From the NCBI GenBank assembly GCA_009786295.1, contig WQTN01000075.1:1-5544 (forward strand): DNA of 5,544 bases, read 5' to 3'. Below are positions 5,392 through 5,544 of this stretch, piece by piece. The translations under genes and the position numbers were made by a program. Within the stretch, counting starts at the first letter, position 1. Each line of letters opens with the position of its first letter. This stretch comes from Methanomassiliicoccaceae archaeon (GTDB taxonomy: Archaea > Thermoplasmatota > Thermoplasmata > Methanomassiliicoccales > Methanomethylophilaceae). The notes under the pieces were generated by a model. That model saw only the letters and a program-made list of their open reading frames with translations. It did no database searches and was not told the origin of the DNA.

Positions 5392-5544
5392 ATGGAATCG
5401 GTAAGCAGAAAGGTTCCCGAAAAGAACAGAGAGCTCTTCAAAGAACCTTTAGGCAGAGACCTTGAAGAAAAAGAACTGACTGTCATCGACAAAAAGTCGA
5501 AGATGATCACGGTCGGCGACGTAGTGTCGCTGACGGTGGTGAAA
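5392..5544 (+). CDS. GTP-dependent dephospho-CoA kinase (DUF359 family), N-terminal part, cut by right edge
   Basis: Fifty-one codons are visible from ATG 5392, and the frame is open to the window end. The segment RELFKEPLGRDL (13-24), followed by KKSKMITVGDVVSLTVVK (34-51), matches the opening of the archaeal DUF359 family, typically 'L..PlG......' then 'i.vGD.Vs..l...g..Pdl', now known as the enzyme that phosphorylates dephospho-CoA with GTP in the last step of archaeal CoA synthesis. D43 of the VGDVV motif lies in the conserved active-site loop. Family members are about 170-190 residues, so under a third is present. GAAGGT at 5379-5384 is a Shine-Dalgarno 7 bases upstream. Position directly after spt4 is a known archaeal arrangement, often continuing into ribosomal protein genes (S24e, S27ae); that continuation is outside the window. 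The call rests on short sequence plus context. Confidence 0.8.
   Translation, partial: MESVSRKVPEKNRELFKEPLGRDLEEKELTVIDKKSKMITVGDVVSLTVVK

Noticed and set aside
1..5544. Mobile elements, CRISPR arrays, tRNA or rRNA genes, in-frame TAG pyrrolysine codons.
   Set aside because: No repeats in array form, no transposase-like frame, no cloverleaf recognised by eye, and no in-frame TAG in any of the genes called.

Overview
The window reads as archaeal chromosome, most probably a methylotrophic methanogen of the Thermoplasmata / Methanomassiliicoccales type. Firmly archaeal evidence: an Rpo7 (RpoE') RNA polymerase subunit, Spt4 and the start of an archaeal GTP-dependent dephospho-CoA kinase in one operon; a deoxyhypusine synthase; TATA-box promoters (TTTATATA at 4586-4593); and Shine-Dalgarno sites of the GGAGGTGA type. 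The methanogen hint is a MtaA/MtbA-like (uroporphyrinogen decarboxylase fold) methylcobamide methyltransferase cut by the left edge. The order-level assignment is inference from gene content and was not tested by a search.

Layout. Positions 1-1630 hold two minus-strand genes: deoxyhypusine synthase (689-1630), then, 43 bases downstream, the MtaA/MtbA-like gene (645 to the edge). Positions 1631-1795 are a divergent control region with one TATA box facing each way. Positions 1796-2257 (+) encode a small cysteine-rich protein that looks like a shortened MetV (partner of methylene-tetrahydrofolate reductase). Positions 2338-4518 (+) encode a membrane-bound proton-pumping pyrophosphatase with its own promoter, a strong Shine-Dalgarno and a downstream GC hairpin with a T-rich tail. 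A strong promoter at 4586-4593 then starts a tight information-processing operon: rpo7 (4630-5199), spt4 (5199-5390) and a partial dephospho-CoA kinase (5392 to the right edge).

How the parts fit. The right half is ordinary archaeal core: transcription subunits co-transcribed with CoA biosynthesis, next to a pump that recovers energy from pyrophosphate. The left half carries translation-factor modification (hypusination of aIF5A) plus two proteins related to one-carbon metabolism, the methyltransferase-like protein and the MetV-like protein. The MetV-like protein is the least explained gene here: it keeps the N-terminal cysteine core of MetV but lacks the usual C-terminal cysteine cluster, and no MetF is visible beside it. 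No mobile elements, CRISPR arrays, tRNAs or rRNAs were seen, and no intergenic stretch exceeds 300 bases.
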